This document shows positions 1 through 6,984 of a DNA stretch of 23,298 bases, one piece after another. A program made the translations under genes and the position numbers. Position 1 is the first letter of the stretch; each line of letters starts with the position of its first letter. The DNA is from an uncultured Planctomycetales bacterium (lineage in GTDB: Bacteria > Planctomycetota > Planctomycetia > Pirellulales > S012-138): positions 1-23,298 of the forward strand of contig CALJLD010000143.1 of assembly GCA_937982665.1 (NCBI GenBank). Direction: 5' to 3'. The notes beneath the pieces are model-generated. The model saw only the letters and a list, made by a program, of their open reading frames with translations. It was not told where the DNA came from and did not search any database.

Positions 1-1
1 G

Positions 2-1612
2 GTGTGCAAGCCCGTCTACGAGACTCGCACCAAGCAGATTTGCTACACGGTCTGCGAGCCGGTCTATGAGACTCGGACAAAAGACATTTGCTACACGGTC
101 TGCAAGCCGGTCTACGAGACTCGGACGAAAGACATCTGCTACACGGTCTGCAAGCCGGTCTACGAGACTCGGACGAAAGACATCTGCTACACGGTCTGCA
201 AACCGGTCTACGAGACTCGCACGAAGGACATCTGCTACACGGTCTGCAAGCCCGTCTACGAGACTCGTCAGCGAGTTTGCAACTATGTGACGTGCAAGCC
301 AGTGTGGGAAACCCACACGAAGGACATTTGCTACACGGTCTGCAAGCCAGTGTACGAGACTCGCGTCCGTCAGTGCTGCTACACCGTTTGCAAGCCTGTC
401 CACTACACGAAGACGATTCAAGAGAACTGCGGTCACTGGGAAACTCAAATCCAAGAGTGCCCTGGCCCGGTCATCACCAAGTGCATCCAGGAGCCTGGTT
501 GCTGGGAATGGGATCCTTGCTGCTGCCGTTGCGTTTATCGCCCCGGTGCTACCAAGCAAGTTCAGGTCCAATGCCCGCCGCGCAAGATCTGCAAGAAGAT
601 CTGGGTTCCGGAAATCCGCGAGCGTCAAATCAACTGCGTTCGCTACGAACGTGAAGTCCTCACCAAGGACATTCCGTACACTGTCTGCAAGATGGTTCCG
701 GAACAACGAGTGAAGACCTGCACGTACAAGACTTGCCACATGGTGAAGGAAGTTCACCAAAAGGTCATTCCGTACACCGTCTGCAAGATGGTTCCGGAAC
801 AACGAGTGAAGACCTGCACGTACACCGTCTGCAAGATGGTGCCCGAGCAACGAGTGAAGACTTGCACGTACACCGTTTGCAAGATGGTGCCCGAGCAACG
901 AGTGAAAACCTGCACGTACACCGTGTGCAAGATGGTGCCGGAACAACGAGTGAAGGAATGCACTTACACGGTTTGCAAGATGGTTCCAGAGCAACGAGTG
1001 AAGGAATGCACCTACACCGTGTGCCACATGGTTCCTGAGCAACGAGTGAAGACCTGCACATACACTGTGTGCAAAATGGTGCCCGAGCAACGGGTGAAGA
1101 CCTGCACGTACACCGTTTGCAAAATGGTGCCCGAGCAACGGGTCAAGACTTGCACGTACACCGTTTGCAAAATGGTGCCCGAGCAACGAGTCAAAACCTG
1201 CTCGTACACAGTTTGCAAGATGGTGCCCGAGCAGCGAGTCAAAACTTGCTCATACACAGTTTGCAAGATGGTGCCCGAGCAACGAGTCAAAACCTGCTCG
1301 TACACAGTTTGCAAAATGGTGCCTGAGCAACACGTGAAGACCTGCTCGTACACGGTTTGCAAGATGGTTCCGGAACAACGGGTGAAGACCTGCACATACA
1401 CCGTGTGCAAGATGGTTCCCGAAGTTCGAACCAAGCAAGTGTGCTACACGGTCTGCAAGCCCGTGCACTACCAAAAGACGATCCAGGTGAAGCGCTGCGT
1501 GCCCCGGCAAGTGGCCTACACCGTGACGCGTTGCGTTCCTCGCGTCGTGTGCAAACAGGTTCCGGTGACGGTTTGCTGCCCGGTTCCCTGCTGCGACCCT
1601 TGCTGCAACTAA
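2..1612 (+). CDS. YTV-repeat cysteine-rich cell-envelope protein, 5'-truncated
   Basis: Likely a secreted structural protein of the planctomycete proteinaceous wall; the repeat matches the planctomycete YTV family (from memory). The reading frame is open to the left edge, and the GTG at position 2 is only the Val of a YTV unit, so the true start and signal peptide lie outside. Two classes of 16-residue (48-bp) unit are seen: about eight of type CKPVYETRTKDICYTV (residues 1-130), then about fifteen of type CKMVPEQRVKTCTYTV (from about residue 225 to 490). A non-repeat Cys/Trp-rich insert (residues ~140-220, with WEWDPCCCRC) separates them. The C-terminus ends in Cys/Pro-rich CCPVPCCDPCCN. Each unit carries two Cys at fixed spacing, which suits disulfide cross-linking (inference). 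Several neighbouring units are nearly identical in DNA, pointing to recent duplication or gene conversion. A hairpin terminator follows. Confidence 0.93.
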   Translation: MCKPVYETRTKQICYTVCEPVYETRTKDICYTVCKPVYETRTKDICYTVCKPVYETRTKDICYTVCKPVYETRTKDICYTVCKPVYETRQRVCNYVTCKPVWETHTKDICYTVCKPVYETRVRQCCYTVCKPVHYTKTIQENCGHWETQIQECPGPVITKCIQEPGCWEWDPCCCRCVYRPGATKQVQVQCPPRKICKKIWVPEIRERQINCVRYEREVLTKDIPYTVCKMVPEQRVKTCTYKTCHMVKEVHQKVIPYTVCKMVPEQRVKTCTYTVCKMVPEQRVKTCTYTVCKMVPEQRVKTCTYTVCKMVPEQRVKECTYTVCKMVPEQRVKECTYTVCHMVPEQRVKTCTYTVCKMVPEQRVKTCTYTVCKMVPEQRVKTCTYTVCKMVPEQRVKTCSYTVCKMVPEQRVKTCSYTVCKMVPEQRVKTCSYTVCKMVPEQHVKTCSYTVCKMVPEQRVKTCTYTVCKMVPEVRTKQVCYTVCKPVHYQKTIQVKRCVPRQVAYTVTRCVPRVVCKQVPVTVCCPVPCCDPCCN

Positions 1613-1661
1613 GCACATGACGCAAGTCAACGCCTAAAGCAGCCAGGTCTTGAACAGTCGG

Positions 1662-1701
1662 CGACCCGATCGGTGCTTCCCGGTCGGGTCGTCGCGTTTT
1701 T
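1662..1701 (+). terminator. Rho-independent terminator of the YTV gene
   Basis: A 12-bp stem with one G-T pair (arms 1662-1673 and 1680-1691) closes a 6-base loop and is followed after TCGCG by five T (1697-1701). It starts 50 bases after the YTV stop codon. Confidence 0.85.
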
Positions 1702-1702
1702 A

Positions 1703-2055
1703 TGCGCGAAAGCATCACGCCCAAGCCGACCGCCGCGGTTACGTTGCTGGTAGTCCCAATTGCCAAAGAGCGAATGGACAATCTCCAACAAAAGGTGCGC
1801 AGCGTGCAATGTGGGTTTCTTTCAGAAACTGTGATCCGCTGATTCTCCCTTTGGGCAGCGAAATCGTTTCGCTGCTTGCCGCTCTTCGAATTACTTTCGC
1901 TTCAATTTCTAGAGCGCCGCGGCGTACACTCTCTCGATGTACCCCGGAGTTTCGTGAACTCGTCATCATGAAGCGGCGGCTCCTGGGGTTGTTTGCAGGC
2001 CGTTCGGCCCACGCCGGAGACGCGCGCTTCTTAGCCGCCTGGAACTTATTCGGCA
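1703..2055. other. Intergenic stretch, no convincing gene
   Basis: This stretch lies between the terminator of the YTV gene and the stop codon of the convergent DUF4272 gene. Open frames exist on both strands (for example minus 2056-1739 and plus 1970-2150), but they have no Shine-Dalgarno, no recognisable motif and an Arg/Ser/Ala-rich random composition. I see no RNA gene, and no repeat beyond short palindromes. Confidence 0.5.
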
Positions 2056-2982
2056 CTATGTGGTCAAGTCAGCATCATCCCAATTTACTCCAGGCGACAA
2101 GGCCCAGGAAAGAGCATGGCGGCGTTCGTGAACCGCGCCTCCGTCGATAATCGGATGGAAGTCTTCAGGTACCGATGATGTCGAACCTGTCTGGGCGGAA
2201 CGTACAGCGTTGTGCGCGCAATAGAACAGATCCTCGAGTGAGACAACTTCAGCTTCCGATCGCGGTTGAGCTTTGTTCAACAGATCATCCACGGTCGCAT
2301 CGAGTCCTGGCAGAAAATCCAAGACAACTGCCCGCGAGATTTCTTGCGAGAGTTGTCCGGATACATCCGGGGCTGGATCAAATCCAAGAATCCAGGCAAG
2401 CGCCCACATGTTTTCCAGCCGCCAGCCGATTGTGTTGCTGTGCTTCGAATTCGCGTCTGCGCGCGACAGTGACAGGATTTCTTGCTCCTCTCCCGTCAAA
2501 TGGTCCAATAACGCGTTGCGCTTGATGTAGGCCTGCAGCCGCTCCGTCGAGACCGACTCTGGCGATGTAACCCATGTGAAGAGCGCGTCGAGCGCCATGA
2601 GCCGCGAAGCGATCTCTCGCAAAGGGCGCAATTTCCCTTCGACCGCGGCGCGATGGCCAGCTGTGGGCAAGTTGTTGGCAAACTGAAAGCCGGCCGCGTT
2701 AAGAGCCTTTTGCGAGCTCGCTCGCACCTGCTCGCCCGCGGGATCGGGCTGGCCGGCGTTTTTCACTGTCGGATCATCTTCCGGTGACTCCACTTGAAAC
2801 GTCAGGGCCGGCTCAATAGGCACAAACTGATCGGAACGATTTTGGGGCTTCTTTTGAGACCGGTTCGCTGGCATGGCGTCATCACCTTTGCTGCAGCCGC
2901 TGCACATGCACGCGGTCAGTAGGGACAAGGCAACGCTGCACCTTATTCGCCGGAGGATTCGATGTGCGCTGCTGCTTATCAT
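2056..2982 (-). CDS. DUF4272-domain lipoprotein
   Basis: The product is 308 residues from the start chosen here. Residues 1-24 are a basic then hydrophobic leader (RILRRIRCSVALSLL) ending in LTAC, a good lipobox with Cys25; CSGC at Cys30 is a second candidate. A Pro/Ser/Gln-rich linker follows. The C-terminal ~200 residues resemble DUF4272: RLMALDALFTWVTSPES, WRLENMWALAWILGFDPAPD, then EDLFYCAHNAVRSAQ and the ending ERRHALSWAL...NWDDADLTT. That family is uncharacterised and usually cytosolic, so a lipoprotein form is unusual. ATG 2982 sits too close to an AGAGGA for a good Shine-Dalgarno; ATG 3000 and a start at 3093 are alternatives, but the leader fits 2982 or 3000 best. The function is unknown. 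The gene is convergent with the YTV gene. Confidence 0.75.
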   Translation of the reverse strand: MISSSAHRILRRIRCSVALSLLTACMCSGCSKGDDAMPANRSQKKPQNRSDQFVPIEPALTFQVESPEDDPTVKNAGQPDPAGEQVRASSQKALNAAGFQFANNLPTAGHRAAVEGKLRPLREIASRLMALDALFTWVTSPESVSTERLQAYIKRNALLDHLTGEEQEILSLSRADANSKHSNTIGWRLENMWALAWILGFDPAPDVSGQLSQEISRAVVLDFLPGLDATVDDLLNKAQPRSEAEVVSLEDLFYCAHNAVRSAQTGSTSSVPEDFHPIIDGGAVHERRHALSWALSPGVNWDDADLTT

Positions 2983-3346
2983 TCCTCTTGGGCATTTCAT
3001 CTGTGTTGATCCACACTCGTTACGGCAGCGTGGCATTGGTTGAGATGGCGCCCCGAGCCTCGTTAGATTGTTGTCGCTGGCCATTGCCATCAAGTCAAGC
3101 AGATCGCAATTTGCTGAAGGAATTGCTCAAATCCGGAGTGGCAATCGGGACGGCGAAGCCCGAGGACCAGAACGCTGCATCCATCGCTTGGAACGGCAGG
3201 CGAAAAGAGCTCATCGCGCGGGCTGTAGAAGCACGGGTGTGGCTTCTCATCGGGAGGCCCACCCTACGAAGACTGGCTCAGGCATATCAATACGACTCGT
3301 CGGATAAGCTAACGTGGTTCCTCGTTTAGTGGCAGTCTCCACCTGA
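2983..3346. other. Region without a supported gene, possibly decayed coding DNA
   Basis: All three plus frames contain open stretches here, including 2964-3329 and 3068-3307. One frame reads a protein-like tail (GGPPYEDWLRHINTTRRIS) ending at a TAA at 3310-3312, but it is closed upstream by a TAG after only a few dozen codons. No frame has a ribosome binding site or a family motif. The pattern would fit a gene broken by frameshifts, but I cannot prove it. The promoter of the minus-strand DUF4272 gene should lie in the left part. Confidence 0.3.
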
Positions 3347-3637
3347 CTGGCTACACTGGGTTGCGCAGAACTTAGCATCAGCATTGCATACAGGCATGAA
3401 GGAAGGTGTATCTTCGGACAGACTGCGGCACGTGACCAGCTGATTGGTGTTGTACTTGTTTCCGTGGCGATTGTTGTTCGCATTACGGTTCAACACCCTG
3501 TCGCCAATGGCCTTGCAGGACTCGCCATTGTGATAGGTGCATTCTGGTACCTAATTCCAGGTCATGCGATGATCTATGGACCACATCTCTTTATTGTGGC
3601 CATACTCGAATTGTTCCGGCGGGATGGTTCTCGTTAA
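3347..3637 (+). pseudogene. Membrane-protein reading frame with no canonical start (fragment or non-ATG gene)
   Basis: After a TGA at 3344-3346 the frame stays open for 96 codons to TAA 3635-3637. The translation is protein-like: a hydrophilic N-part (AYRHEGRCIFGQTAARDQ), a first hydrophobic helix (LIGVVLVSVAIVVRITV), then a second long one (GLAGLAIVIGAFWYLIPG followed by HAMIYGPHLFIVAILELF) and a basic end (RRDGSR). No ATG occurs before these helices and the only GTG (3464) lies inside helix 1 without a Shine-Dalgarno. It may be the 3' remnant of a small two-helix membrane protein, or it may start at a rare codon. No family recognised. Confidence 0.4.
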
Positions 3638-3691
3638 TGATATATGGGGAATGATTCCAGAGGCTGACATGTTAGACGCATCGCCGGGTGG

Positions 3692-3712
3692 CCCAGACGC
3701 CCTGCGTCTGGG
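3692..3712. repeat. REP-like palindrome 1
   Basis: Perfect 9-bp inverted repeat CCCAGACGC / GCGTCTGGG around a 3-base loop, in a GTGGCC...GTGCC context. It shares the AGACGC/GCGTCT core with the palindrome at 3842-3863. Hairpins of this kind are, from memory, dispersed in planctomycete intergenic DNA. Confidence 0.6.
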
Positions 3713-3841
3713 TGCCGGAGGCACAAGAGGATTGAGGAAGAAGTTGGCACTTGAATCGATGATCAGTCTCTCGCGTAGCGCAGTTTCCTGCGAATCGCAA
3801 TTGATGTGATTTCTGCTCAACACCTCTTGTCGCTCTCGCGA

Positions 3842-3863
3842 CACAGACGCGGGAGCGTCTGTG
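3842..3863. repeat. REP-like palindrome 2
   Basis: Perfect 9-bp inverted repeat CACAGACGC / GCGTCTGTG around GGGA, followed by CTAC and the palindrome CCCCGGGG (3867-3874). It has the same AGACGC core as the palindrome 130 bases upstream. There is no T-run, so it is not a typical terminator. Confidence 0.6.
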
Positions 3864-4049
3864 CTACCCCGGGGTGAAGCCATTTATCCAAGCAATATCT
3901 TATGCTGCCATGCGAAGTTCCTTTTATCCTGGCAGTGCATTGGCCGCAGGTGTTCAATACTGTATTGCCAATCAATGAACGGGGCGGTTGTCGTGTGCAA
4001 TTTACGTTCATTTCGGGCTCGATGCGACCGCTTGAATTGGAACACGCAA

Positions 4050-4586
4050 ATGGTTCGACACCTTTGGCTGACGTTGTTCTCGCTAACTTGCATTGTCTCA
4101 TTGGGCTGTGACGACCCGATGAGGTCACGAGCGTACCAAAGCGGGTCGGTGACACTGCAAAGACGCACTTCAAGCGAGTATGGAGAGTCAGCGTATAGCT
4201 TTCGCTACGGAACTCAGGAAAAGAGTCGTCACAAGAATCACGTTGATGTTGTTTATTCGGCGAGCGGAAAACTCCGCATCAATAACCATGGCGGCATGAT
4301 GAGTCGGATCGCAGATCTCGGAGTTCGCGACCAGCCGCTGGAAAAGCAAATTGGCGAAGTTCAGAATTGGGCGACGACAAGTGTGCAACCCGTGGCGGGA
4401 CATTCCTATGCCCTGGAGATCGGCAATTGGGGGACGATGACCGTTGTGTTCCATGTCACCGATGTCACGGAAGATGAACTGACGTTTGAATGGAATCCCA
4501 ACGACTACGAAGAATGGTCAGTCGACATCACACGCGTCCGTGTGGAAGGCATGAGCACGCTGGATACCGCAGACTCACAGCAGTAA
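4050..4586 (+). CDS. Small hypothetical lipoprotein
   Basis: The product is 178 residues. The start at ATG 4050 is chosen because it gives a clean leader: MVRHLWLTLFSLTCIVSLGC, with a lipobox-like SLGC and Cys20 as acylation site. The frame is open another 63 codons upstream, but that part has no signal-like or family-like sequence. The mature part is hydrophilic and beta-rich, with segments such as VDVVYSASGKLRINNHGG, HSYALEIGNWGTMTVVFHV and DELTFEWNPNDYEEW, which suggests a small periplasmic beta-sandwich or barrel. No catalytic motif is evident and I do not recognise the family. It stands alone on the plus strand, 90 bases before the 31-residue membrane peptide. The function is unknown. 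Confidence 0.7.
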   Translation: MVRHLWLTLFSLTCIVSLGCDDPMRSRAYQSGSVTLQRRTSSEYGESAYSFRYGTQEKSRHKNHVDVVYSASGKLRINNHGGMMSRIADLGVRDQPLEKQIGEVQNWATTSVQPVAGHSYALEIGNWGTMTVVFHVTDVTEDELTFEWNPNDYEEWSVDITRVRVEGMSTLDTADSQQ

Positions 4587-4678
4587 AGATGCGGATCGTA
4601 CCGTGATCGTTCGACGCCGCGCTGTCATGGGCAAAGCCGTTCGTACTCCAACCGTAAGACAAACCAACGGAGTTTGAG

Positions 4679-4774
4679 ATGATCTCGTTCGCGGCGCTGG
4701 CGGCAGTTGCGTTGGTGATTGTGATTGGCGTGGTGTTTGTCGCGTTGGCTCTGTTCAGTCAGCGGCGCGACTGA
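4679..4774 (+). CDS. 31-residue single-helix membrane peptide
   Basis: A short ORF reads MISFAALAAVALVIVIGVVF followed by VALALFSQRRD. It is almost one continuous hydrophobic helix with a basic, cytoplasm-type C-terminal end (QRRD). A GGAG motif lies six bases upstream of the ATG, and the stop is doubled (TGATAG). These three traits support a real gene. Such peptides often act as accessory subunits of membrane complexes, but nothing next to it indicates a partner. No homologue recognised. It could belong to the transcript of the upstream lipoprotein. Confidence 0.5.
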   Translation: MISFAALAAVALVIVIGVVFVALALFSQRRD

Positions 4775-5008
4775 TAGTTGATCGGTTTGAGATTCGCTGA
4801 AACTTCGCCGGGCCGTTGCTTGTTGTGCGAGCCTGCCCCCGGCGAGCGTACCATCCATCAGGCATTCCGCATGCACGACAATAGCAAAATCAGGAACATT
4901 CGCCGCGGCCTGGACTGAAAGTCCACAATGGTGCTGCCTGTTTCTTGATTGGCTGGAATTTCGGCCCGCGGCGTGGTTGGCCGAGCCGTTCCGCAAGCAT
5001 TTGCGCAC

Positions 5009-5031
5009 AAAAAAGCCCCGCGGAACGGGGC
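5009..5031 (-). terminator. Rho-independent terminator of tRNA-Gln
   Basis: Read on the minus strand, a GC-only 6-bp stem (GCCCCG / CGGGGC, 5026-5031 with 5015-5020) closes a 5-base loop and runs into a T-tract (5014-5009). It starts four bases after the tRNA 3' end. Confidence 0.85.
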
Positions 5032-5034
5032 GAG

Positions 5035-5106
5035 CTACCCGGCCAGGACTTGAACCTGGAATGAGGGAACCAAAATCCCTAGTGTTGCCAATTACACCAC
5101 CGGGTA
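5035..5106 (-). tRNA. tRNA-Gln (anticodon TTG)
   Basis: The minus strand folds as a complete cloverleaf of 72 bases. The acceptor arms are TACCCGG and CCGGGTA with discriminator G at 5035. The anticodon stem AGGGA/TCCCT carries loop TTTTGGT, giving anticodon TTG (5071-5073), which reads CAA/CAG. The T stem is CCAGG/CCTGG with loop TTCAAGT. The CCA end is not encoded. A hairpin terminator follows directly. Confidence 0.95.
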
Positions 5107-5499
5107 AACCGCCGCTGGCAAACGCCTGCGACACCAAGAGTTTATGCGCCAGGCGGCTATTGAGAAAGAGCCATTTCGCGGCAAACGGGTTCGCGGTGGC
5201 GAGGTTGTTTGGGCGTGAGAGTTTGCCAGTGGCCGATTTTCGCGGGAAGAACGCGGCGGCCGGGTTTGTGGGCTCGTTTATCGCGAATTCTGTGGAATGG
5301 CAGCGGGAGCGGCGGTCTCGCAAAAGGGCGCGGACTCTCGATTTTCCGCACTCGCCCGGCGGTCACTTTGGCGGCTTGCTATCAGTCGTGGCTGTGGGAG
5401 TTCGGCAGTTGCTTGGATTGAGCCGCTTGCGAAATGTGGGATTTCGTCGATGTCCGTTCGCTGTGAGGCCCGTCGCTGTGAGGTCCGTTCGCTGTGCGG
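5107..5499. other. Intergenic region upstream of tRNA-Gln
   Basis: I see no gene here on either strand. The open frames crossing it, such as minus 5323-4625, run straight through the tRNA and read as Arg/Ser-rich shadow sequence. It should contain the tRNA promoter in its left part, although no clear -35/-10 pair stands out. A short tandem repeat sits at 5452-5498. Confidence 0.45.
5452..5498. repeat. Short tandem repeat, three copies of a 15-16 bp unit
   Basis: The units are GTCCGTTCGCTGTGAG, GCCCGTCGCTGTGAG and GTCCGTTCGCTGTGCG, head to tail and ending two bases before the stop codon of the small minus-strand gene. Confidence 0.75.
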
Positions 5500-5700
5500 C
5501 TAGTGGGAATAGACTACGCCGAAGTCGGCCAGGGTTTCGCCGCTGAGCACGCGAGTTGCCTGATAGCGAATCACCAGCTCAGCCAGTTCCAGGCATTGCA
5601 GGTTGTCCATCGTCAGCTCGGCCGCGGCGTTGGCGGTTTGTTTTGGTGATTGCGAATGCGGATCGCGGGGTTTCGCCTGCTTGCTAAACTTGGAATCCAT
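5500..5700 (-). CDS. Small hypothetical protein (66 aa)
   Basis: The frame is open from 5847, but the start at 5700 is preferred because GGAGGA lies four bases before its ATG, one of the best Shine-Dalgarno sites in the window. The product has a polar N-terminal half rich in Lys, Ser, Gln and Pro (MDSKFSKQAKPRDPHSQSPK) and a C-terminal half likely to form one or two helices (MDNLQCLELAELVIRYQATR). No transmembrane segment, signal peptide or known motif is visible. It lies 160 bases downstream of the receiver-like gene on the same strand and may share its transcript. The function is unknown. Confidence 0.55.
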   Translation of the reverse strand: MDSKFSKQAKPRDPHSQSPKQTANAAAELTMDNLQCLELAELVIRYQATRVLSGETLADFGVVYSH

Positions 5701-5859
5701 GATGTCCTCCAGTCGTATTTTGCGTGTGACTGACATTTCACCGCAATCGGCCGGAGGCTGGGGACAAGAAAGTTGCACGCCAAATTCTTGCGATGTGTGC
5801 GGTGTCACAAGCGGCGAGACCTCTTTGAAAGCTTCACCCGGCAGCAAGCCAAAGGTGCG

Positions 5860-6984
5860 CTAGGCCAGCCCTCGCGCTGGTTGTTGGCTTTGATCCAGTG
5901 CCGATTCCATGGCCTGGTTCAAGCTTGCCAGATCGAACGGCTTGCCCAAGAGGACAATGTTGCTTTCTTGAATGGCGGAAAAGTCCTCGGTACGTAAAGC
6001 TCCCGCCAGGACAACCATCGGGGCGACTCGCGCGTTCGCTTTGAGATGCTGCAACAGCGGTTGAACTTCATCTGCCGAATCGCAATCCCAGAGGATCAGC
6101 CGGGCGTCGCCAAAGTGTGAAAGCTGTGTCCCGCCAGCTATCAATGGTTCCAGACCTTTCGCTCGCACAATGTCCGCAAGCAGTTGCGCGAAGTCTGGGT
6201 TGTCTGAGACAACAATGGCAACGCCTGATTGTGGTTGTTCGCTGGCTGAAGGCTCTTCGACGTCGCCAACCCAACGGGTTTGTGCAATTGCCAGACGTTT
6301 CAGTTCCGGCGGATAGCTCCACCACGCGCTGCGGCCGGCGGCTCTTTGGCTCAAACCAAGATTGAGAACCTGCGCCGCTTGATGCCAATAGACCCGCCAT
6401 GTGTCAGTGTGATGTGCGCCGCTGCGCCCCTCACCTTCGCAAGCGGCACCATCGATGAGAATTGTCCGTGCTGTTGACGAGGCTGATTGCAGCTGCTTGA
6501 TTGCGTCCGGCGTCCATTCTCCGGGAAAGCGCTGACCAACAATGAGCAATTCCGGAGCCCAATTGTGCAGGCGAGTTACGGTCGCCGCGAAAGAACTTGT
6601 GCAACTCAGCAGAGCTTGAGTCTGAAGAATGCCGAGTGCCGGTTGGAACTCGCTGTGCGTGATATCGCCGACGAACTGGGCGGAAACTGGCGCGCCAGTG
6701 ATGCCTGTTGCGTCAAACCGCACTCGCTTGAGGTGCTTTGTTGACGAACGGCCGCTCGCCGCGACCTTGTCGTTGTGCGAGTCGTTGCGCGGCGAGTTGC
6801 TTTGCAGGGCCCCATTGCTCCTCGGTGAATCCGATTTAGGAGATGTTGGCTTCTTGGTTTTTCTTCTCGCTTTGGCCACCGGCTCCCTCAACTCTGGCTT
6901 TGTACGGGTCGATTGTCTCGGCAAGTCACAGGCTTTCAATCGCACTTTCCTTAGCCGCAAACAACTCTCGTACGGCTTGTGCAT
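5860..6984 (-). CDS. Receiver-like regulatory protein with basic linker
   Basis: The product is about 374 residues from ATG 6984; GTG 6945 and TTG 6939, which follow an AGGA, are also possible starts. All overlap the end of the EIIA gene, so the two are translationally linked. Residues ~25-90 form a Lys/Arg/Ser/Pro-rich, probably disordered linker. Residues ~110-200 form an alpha/beta domain resembling a receiver without the phospho-acceptor (PELLIVGQRFPGEW), then the motif CEGEGRSG...WRVYWHQ. Residues ~254-364 form a second receiver-like domain: VAIVVSDNPDF as strand 1, LILWDCD with Asp300 at the phosphorylation position, VVLAGAL where the usual Thr/Ser is Ala, and LLGKPF with the conserved Lys348. 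It is probably a signalling protein without an output domain. The exact role is unknown. Confidence 0.75.
   Translation of the reverse strand: MHKPYESCLRLRKVRLKACDLPRQSTRTKPELREPVAKARRKTKKPTSPKSDSPRSNGALQSNSPRNDSHNDKVAASGRSSTKHLKRVRFDATGITGAPVSAQFVGDITHSEFQPALGILQTQALLSCTSSFAATVTRLHNWAPELLIVGQRFPGEWTPDAIKQLQSASSTARTILIDGAACEGEGRSGAHHTDTWRVYWHQAAQVLNLGLSQRAAGRSAWWSYPPELKRLAIAQTRWVGDVEEPSASEQPQSGVAIVVSDNPDFAQLLADIVRAKGLEPLIAGGTQLSHFGDARLILWDCDSADEVQPLLQHLKANARVAPMVVLAGALRTEDFSAIQESNIVLLGKPFDLASLNQAMESALDQSQQPARGLA

Larger units (their letters stand above)
3638..4049. other. Non-coding stretch with REP-like hairpins
   Basis: Apart from the two hairpins at 3692-3712 and 3842-3863 I see no gene here. 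The open frames (for example plus 3576-3809) read as low-complexity shadow sequence. The right part should hold the promoter of the lipoprotein gene at 4050. The frame is also open upstream of 4050 to about 3861, but that part has no leader-like or family-like sequence. Confidence 0.45.

Noticed and set aside
754..1434. Minus-strand and other-frame repetitive ORFs inside the YTV gene
   Set aside because: They are mirror images of the coding repeats; the open frame follows from repeat periodicity and low stop frequency.
2..1612. Regular 48-bp repeats resembling a CRISPR array or satellite
   Set aside because: There are no variable spacers; the repeats keep one open reading frame and encode YTV units throughout.
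1650..2150. Plus-strand ORF of 166 codons after the YTV gene
   Set aside because: It begins inside the terminator region, has no Shine-Dalgarno and an Arg/Ser-rich random composition, and its end overlaps the DUF4272 gene.
4625..5323. Minus-strand ORF of 232 codons
   Set aside because: It runs through tRNA-Gln and its terminator; the translation has no protein-like character.
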